Shown here: piece by piece, positions 6,582 to 9,987 of the stretch
Numbering within the stretch: the stretch's first letter is position 1
Layout of the letters: every line of letters begins with the position of its first letter
The notes under the pieces: generated by a model
Told to the model about the DNA's origin: nothing
Databases searched by the model: none
Seen by the model: only the letters and a program-made list of their open reading frames with translations
NCBI GenBank assembly: GCA_013152045.1
Contig: JAADGZ010000072.1
Span: 1 to 9,987, forward strand
Length of the DNA: 9,987 nt
Direction: 5' to 3'
Origin: Gammaproteobacteria bacterium
Lineage (GTDB): Bacteria > Pseudomonadota > Gammaproteobacteria > UBA6429 > Thiohalophilaceae
Position numbers and translations under genes: made by a program

Positions 6582-6617
6582 CGCGTTCACCCATTTTATT
6601 GTTTTCTATTCGTTAAA

Positions 6618-7523
6618 TTAAGCTCCTAACTGATGTTCCTTCCAGTTCATACCGGCTTCTTCATGCCAGAAACCATTACACCATTCCTGTTGCGCGAAAC
6701 GATCCTGCATAATATCTACGGCTTCCTGCGCGCTATATTTTTGATCAATCACGTCGCGGAATAAAATAACCAATTCGTCCATAGCTCCGGCTTCGGGTGA
6801 CAAACGCGCCACCTCTACCCCCATGTCCATCAACATGTCCATTTCTCCGAGCAGGTTACAGGGCACACCGGACTGCAACTGGATACCGTTGACAGTGAAT
6901 AACTCCTGGCCTTCCTGGGTTTGCAGGGGCAGGCCGTTCTCGTCGCTGATACAACGCAACTCACATTGATCCTTGGGCACGTTGTCGGCGCGGGCGGTGA
7001 AACAGCGCGCAGAAAACGACAGCGGCAGACGGCCATAAACCAGCACTTCGGTTTCAAGTGCGGCGGGTTTTTCCGCCACCAGCCGTTGTAAGGTAGATTG
7101 CCCCAGCTCAAAGGGCATCACCCAACGCTCGGCACCACAACTATGCAGCACTCTCAGGGTTCCGGCGTTGTAACTGTTAATATGCGGCCCGGCGACGAAG
7201 TTGTTTTTGCCATCCAGCAAATGCACCGCCGATATATCGTTCGCTTCCACACTATAGCGACCGTTGCTACAAATTTTTTCCAGCCGCGACAACTCTGAAT
7301 CGGCTTCCAGCAGAATCAGGGTCGATAGCACCACTTCCTTGCCAGCCGCCGTGAGCTGTTCAGCAACCTCTAGCCAGTCTTCCAGCTTTAGTTCACGCCG
7401 TTTGGCACAAACGACTTCGCCCAGATAAACGATGTCCACCGGCCAGCCTTCCACCTGTTTATAAAACGCTGTCACTTTCTCTTTCGGCCAGAAATATTGC
7501 AATGGGCCTAACGATAACTTCAT
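6618..7523 (-). CDS. ubiV: Oxygen-independent ubiquinone hydroxylation protein UbiV (U32 peptidase family)
   Basis: This 301-residue protein begins MKLSLGPLQYFWP, as UbiV (YhbV) proteins do. The four [4Fe-4S] ligands known in E. coli UbiV (C39, C180, C193, C197) are matched by C39, C174, C187 and C191, with the last three keeping the 13- and 4-residue spacing (SARCFTARAD...KDQCELRC). UbiV works with UbiU in a heterodimer that, together with UbiT, hydroxylates the ubiquinone ring without oxygen, using prephenate as the oxygen donor in E. coli. The gene follows ubiU by 77 bp with a plausible ribosome site (TTAGG) about ten bases before ATG 7523. Co-transcription with yhcC and ubiU is expected, and FNR-type control from the box at 9672-9685 is inferred. 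Confidence 0.93.
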   Translation of the reverse strand: MKLSLGPLQYFWPKEKVTAFYKQVEGWPVDIVYLGEVVCAKRRELKLEDWLEVAEQLTAAGKEVVLSTLILLEADSELSRLEKICSNGRYSVEANDISAVHLLDGKNNFVAGPHINSYNAGTLRVLHSCGAERWVMPFELGQSTLQRLVAEKPAALETEVLVYGRLPLSFSARCFTARADNVPKDQCELRCISDENGLPLQTQEGQELFTVNGIQLQSGVPCNLLGEMDMLMDMGVEVARLSPEAGAMDELVILFRDVIDQKYSAQEAVDIMQDRFAQQEWCNGFWHEEAGMNWKEHQLGA

Positions 7524-7600
7524 ATTCTTTTACCTAACTTTGTTATACACGCGAGGGCGACCAAACGGTTTTCCTAGCCACTAGCTACTCGTCCCTTTAT

Positions 7601-8620
7601 TTATTGCCAAGGCCGATGCAGTGCGCCGAGGGTATGCGAGCGCCCTTCGGAAACGTGATCGAGTGCGGCGACCCAGTCGGCTGCGGGTGAATAATTATCG
7701 GGATCTTGCAAGCAGTGATCCAGCGCGGCGCGCATCACCTTGGTCACCTGTTTGACATAGGCCGGGCTGCGCTGGCGGCCTTCCACCTTGATTGCAGCAA
7801 TGCCCATTTTCATCAACTCCGGTAGGATCTCCAGCGTATTCAGGCTGGTGGGTTCCTCCATTGCATAAAAGACATCATCTCCTTTGACTTTGAAACGTCC
7901 CTTGCACAAGGTGGGATAGCCTGCGGCTTCATCTTTCTGGTAGCGATCGATTAACACACCGTTGAGGCGTGACTGGCGTCCCTGCGGTGTTTCTTCCCAA
8001 CGCACGGCTTTGGCCGGTGAACAGACGCCACAGGTATTGGGCGACTCGCCGGTGACATAGGAGGACAGGGCGCAACGGCCTTCCACCATCACGCACAGAC
8101 TGCCGAAACCAAATACTTCTACTTCGACCGGACTGTTGTCGATCACGCTTTTCACCTGGCGCAGGGAGAGTACGCGCGGTAACACTACGCGCTGAATATT
8201 GAAATGTTTATGGTAAAAGGCAATGGCGTGAAGATTGGTGGCCGATCCCTGCACCGACAGATGCAGACGTAAATCAGGAAAATGCTCGGTGGCATGCTGC
8301 ATCAGTCCGGGATCGGCGAGAATCACCGCATCCACACCCAGGCTGTCGGCATGCGCCAGAGCCTGGGTCCAGCGCTCAAAATGCTGCGGCTGCGGATAAG
8401 TGTTTAAAGCCAGCAGCACCTTGCTGCCCTTGTCGTGCGCATAGTCGATGCCCTTGCGCGCCTCGGCCTCATCAAAATTCAGGCCCGGGAAATTACGCGC
8501 ATTGGTGTCATCACGAAAGCCCATGTACACCGCATCGGCGCCATTGTCGATAGCCGCACGTAAAGCCGGCAAGCTACCCGCCGGACAAACCAGTTCAATC
8601 TTGTTCTTAACCGCAACCAT
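7601..8620 (-). CDS. ubiU: Oxygen-independent ubiquinone hydroxylation protein UbiU (U32 peptidase family)
   Basis: This 339-residue U32-family protein starts IELVCPAGSLPALRAAIDNG and contains GFGSLCVMVEGRC and SYVTGESPN. Its C176, C183, C200 and C239 reproduce the exact 7-, 17- and 39-residue spacing of the E. coli UbiU cluster ligands (C169, C176, C193, C232), so a [4Fe-4S] cluster is expected. It forms the heterodimer with UbiV for anaerobic ubiquinone ring hydroxylation. The U32 signature region (EVFGFGSLCVMVEGRCALSS) is intact. The start ATG 8620 lies inside the 3' end of yhcC: the two genes overlap by 14 bases in different frames, and the ribosome site (GGAG, or AGG closer in) sits within yhcC. 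This points to translational coupling. tRNA-modifying or proteolytic U32 members are less likely, given the paired UbiV and nearby UbiT. Confidence 0.93.
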   Translation of the reverse strand: MVAVKNKIELVCPAGSLPALRAAIDNGADAVYMGFRDDTNARNFPGLNFDEAEARKGIDYAHDKGSKVLLALNTYPQPQHFERWTQALAHADSLGVDAVILADPGLMQHATEHFPDLRLHLSVQGSATNLHAIAFYHKHFNIQRVVLPRVLSLRQVKSVIDNSPVEVEVFGFGSLCVMVEGRCALSSYVTGESPNTCGVCSPAKAVRWEETPQGRQSRLNGVLIDRYQKDEAAGYPTLCKGRFKVKGDDVFYAMEEPTSLNTLEILPELMKMGIAAIKVEGRQRSPAYVKQVTKVMRAALDHCLQDPDNYSPAADWVAALDHVSEGRSHTLGALHRPWQ

Positions 8621-9545
8621 TTACCTGTTCTCCAAATGCCATACCCTGATAACTTCCGCGCCGCTGCAGTTCTGCCGCAATGGCGTTTAATACCCGCCAT
8701 TTCATCGAACACCAGGAGGGTGCCAGTAAAATGGATTCCGATGCGGTACCGGTAAGTCGATGATAGATAATTTCAGCCGGGGTCTGCTCGACCATATTCG
8801 CCACCAGCTGAACATAGTCCTGCAGGCCTATCGGGGTAAACTCATTCCGCCGCCACTCATTGGCAAGTTGCGTCCCCTTGACCACATGCAGGGGATGAAT
8901 CTTCAATCCGTCCACGCCCAATTCCAGTACCCGTTGCAGACTGATTTGCACATGCTCGGCGCCCTCGCCGGGCAGGCCAGCGATCAAATGCGTGCAGATC
9001 TGCAACTTCCGGCTGCGTGCTGCTTTCACGGCATGCACATATTCTTCATAGCCATGACCACGATTAACCCGCGCCAGAGTGTCATTGAAACTGGACTGCA
9101 AGCCCAGTTCCAGCCAGATCTCATGTCCGGCCTGCTGATATTCCTGCAATAAATCCAGCACCTTGTCCGGCACGCAATCCGGTCGCGTGCCAATGGACAG
9201 ACCGATAACGTCGTCTTCCGCCAGGGCACGATCATACAGCGCACGCAGCTCCTCCACATCGGCATAGGTATTGGTGTAAGCCTGGAAATAAGCCAGATAC
9301 TTGTGCGCGCCGGTACGCTTGCGAATCACCCGCCGTCCCGCTTCAATCTGCTCTTCCAGCGCCACTGGCTGGCGGCTGTTGGGACTAAAGGACTGGTTGT
9401 TACAGAAGGTGCAGCCGCCGATGCCTTTGCTGCCGTCACGATTGGGACAGGTAAACGCGGCATCGATGGCGAGCTTATGAACTCGCTCGCCATAACGGGC
9501 CAGCATCGCCTGACCAAAAGTATGGACGTAGTGGGATAATATCAT
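8607..9545 (-). CDS. yhcC: Radical SAM protein, YhcC family (TIGR01212)
   Basis: This 312-residue protein carries the family's unusual cluster motif with C33, C45 and C48 (TCPNRDGSKGIGGCTFCNNQ), a long CX11CX2C version of the radical SAM binding site. Next come AYFQAYTNTYAD (about 88-99), GLSIGTRPDC, LELGLQSSFNDTL and HLIAGLPGEG, all typical of the YhcC group. It should bind [4Fe-4S] and S-adenosylmethionine and work in the cytoplasm; the substrate of this family is not established as far as I know. The ATG at 9545 has only a modest GGGAGCG before it, but the N-terminus SHYVHTFGQAMLARYGERVHK matches the family. It is the promoter-proximal gene of yhcC-ubiU-ubiV and overlaps ubiU by 14 bases, which suggests a link with anaerobic quinone synthesis or simply shared anaerobic control. 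Confidence 0.92.
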   Translation of the reverse strand: MILSHYVHTFGQAMLARYGERVHKLAIDAAFTCPNRDGSKGIGGCTFCNNQSFSPNSRQPVALEEQIEAGRRVIRKRTGAHKYLAYFQAYTNTYADVEELRALYDRALAEDDVIGLSIGTRPDCVPDKVLDLLQEYQQAGHEIWLELGLQSSFNDTLARVNRGHGYEEYVHAVKAARSRKLQICTHLIAGLPGEGAEHVQISLQRVLELGVDGLKIHPLHVVKGTQLANEWRRNEFTPIGLQDYVQLVANMVEQTPAEIIYHRLTGTASESILLAPSWCSMKWRVLNAIAAELQRRGSYQGMAFGEQVNGCG

Positions 9546-9618
9546 CCGGAATCTCGCTCCCGGATTAAATATTTATATTTAAAGACTACTTTCTTACGCA
9601 ATGATCGGTCCGCCAAAA

Positions 9619-9635
9619 CGGATACATTTTATCCG
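9619..9635. promoter_or_regulatory. Short palindrome near the predicted yhcC transcription start
   Basis: CGGATA (9619-9624) and TATCCG (9630-9635) are perfect 6-bp inverted repeats with a 5-nt spacer. If the FNR-dependent start is at 9637, this palindrome begins at +2 of the transcript. It could be a repressor operator overlapping the start site or a 5'-terminal RNA hairpin. No regulator is assigned. Confidence 0.35.
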
Positions 9636-9671
9636 AATCGGGCAATATGATGAGTATGATGACCAATGTTA

Positions 9672-9685
9672 TTGATGCAGATCAA
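9672..9685 (-). promoter_or_regulatory. Perfect FNR/ANR box upstream of yhcC-ubiU-ubiV
   Basis: TTGAT-GCAG-ATCAA is an exact match to the FNR/ANR consensus TTGAT-N4-ATCAA. Read toward yhcC, its centre (9678.5) predicts a class II start at 9637 and a -10 at 9649-9644. The - strand sequence there is CATATT, four of six matches to TATAAT. The leader to the yhcC ATG would be 92 nt. The site lies 127 bp upstream of yhcC, and no credible + strand gene uses it. E. coli ubiUV is known to be Fnr-controlled, which makes this assignment natural. Confidence 0.7.
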
Positions 9686-9895
9686 AAAAAGCAAATCCGT
9701 CGTCAATGGCAACTTGCAAAACACCGCCGACTTTATGCTCCAAATATCCGGGCCAATATCCCTTCTAATCGAAAGGGAACTCCTTTACCCTTGATAATAC
9801 GACAATCATTACTCACCCATCGCCGTGCGGGTATTTTCTCATTCATAGCAGGCAGGAAATTACACCAATAAGATTATAATTAGGTTCGGCAGCCA

Positions 9896-9985
9896 CTAGC
9901 GATTACGATAACGATTAAGATCGAACAAACCAGACAACATAGGCTGTTCCTCCGCATAGCGTGCCTGAAACCAGTCTGCAATTTT
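9896..9985 (-). CDS. C-terminal fragment of an unrecognised protein
   Basis: Read from the right edge on the - strand, an open frame gives 29 residues (KIADWFQARYAEEQ, then PMLSGLFDLNRYRNR) before TAG at 9898-9896. The other two frames do not give a comparable protein-like end: one stops earlier, and the other is less protein-like. The mixed amphipathic composition looks like a genuine soluble protein C-terminus, but I do not recognise the family. It is co-directional with yhcC and separated from it by 350 bp, so probably a separate transcript. Confidence 0.45.
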   Translation of the reverse strand, partial: KIADWFQARYAEEQPMLSGLFDLNRYRNR

Positions 9986-9987
9986 CC

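Larger units (their letters stand above)
9546..9895. other. 350-bp intergenic region upstream of yhcC
   Basis: This gap between two - strand genes holds the FNR-type box (9672-9685) and the CGGATA palindrome (9619-9635). It also has a few weak inverted repeats: AAGGG/CCCTT around 9773-9792, and a short ACCC/GGGT stem near 9818-9835 that may end the upstream gene's transcript. I see no recognisable protein or structured RNA. A 74-codon + strand frame (9647-9871) overlaps the FNR box, lacks a ribosome site and resembles nothing I know. A 37-codon - strand frame starting near 9846 is equally unsupported. Confidence 0.6.

Noticed and set aside
7559..7600. TAGCCACTAGCTACTCG in the ubiU-ubiV gap, resembling AGCCACTAGC near 9891
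   Set aside because: The shared stretch is only 10 bases and forms no terminal repeats or mobile element boundary; treated as chance or a remnant of simple repeat.
8760..9152. A 130-codon + strand frame opposite yhcC
   Set aside because: It is antisense to a strongly supported radical SAM gene whose - strand frame holds all family motifs; it is a shadow frame.
9647..9871. A 74-codon + strand reading frame in the gap upstream of yhcC
   Set aside because: It has no ribosome site, no familiar domain and overlaps the perfect FNR box; the region is better read as regulatory.

Overview
The window reads as a chromosomal segment of a gammaproteobacterium, probably a respiratory sulfur oxidiser that can also live without oxygen. 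No taxonomic marker gene is present. This view rests on gene content (a sulfite dehydrogenase SoeABC-type operon and the oxygen-independent ubiquinone genes ubiT, ubiU and ubiV) and on the close E. coli-like match of RlmA, UbiU, UbiV and YhcC.

Positions 1-2218 (+ strand): the 3' end of a molybdopterin oxidoreductase catalytic subunit, then a four-cluster ferredoxin-like subunit and an eight-helix DmsC/NrfD-like membrane anchor. The set best fits SoeABC, which oxidises sulfite to sulfate at the cytoplasmic face and passes electrons to quinone. Two related long-hairpin repeats sit in the two gaps on either side of soeB. Positions 2270-2304 hold a different dispersed-type hairpin.

Positions 2369-4411 (+): a membrane-bound PAS sensor kinase and a FixJ-type response regulator 9 bp apart, an orphan-looking two-component system that may control the soe operon or respiration in general.

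Positions 4485-5062 (+): an FNR/ANR-type box followed by ubiT. Convergent with it, on the - strand and transcribed from right to left, lie yhcC (radical SAM), ubiU, ubiV, a GFA-family zinc protein and rlmA. A perfect FNR-type box lies 127 bp upstream of yhcC. Both FNR-type boxes have a -10-like hexamer exactly where a class II FNR promoter would need it. ubiT and the yhcC-ubiUV operon therefore look like two oppositely facing halves of one anaerobically induced unit, with rlmA and the GFA gene between them.

Positions 9896-9985 (-) are the C-terminus of an unrecognised gene that runs off the right edge. The 350-bp gap before yhcC holds the FNR box, a short palindrome and no convincing gene.

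Together, the genes link quinone-reducing sulfur respiration with the supply of ubiquinone under anoxia. No entirely new system is evident. The most promising leads are the coupling of a YhcC-type radical SAM enzyme to ubiUV, the paired FNR promoters, and the two-component system next to soeABC.
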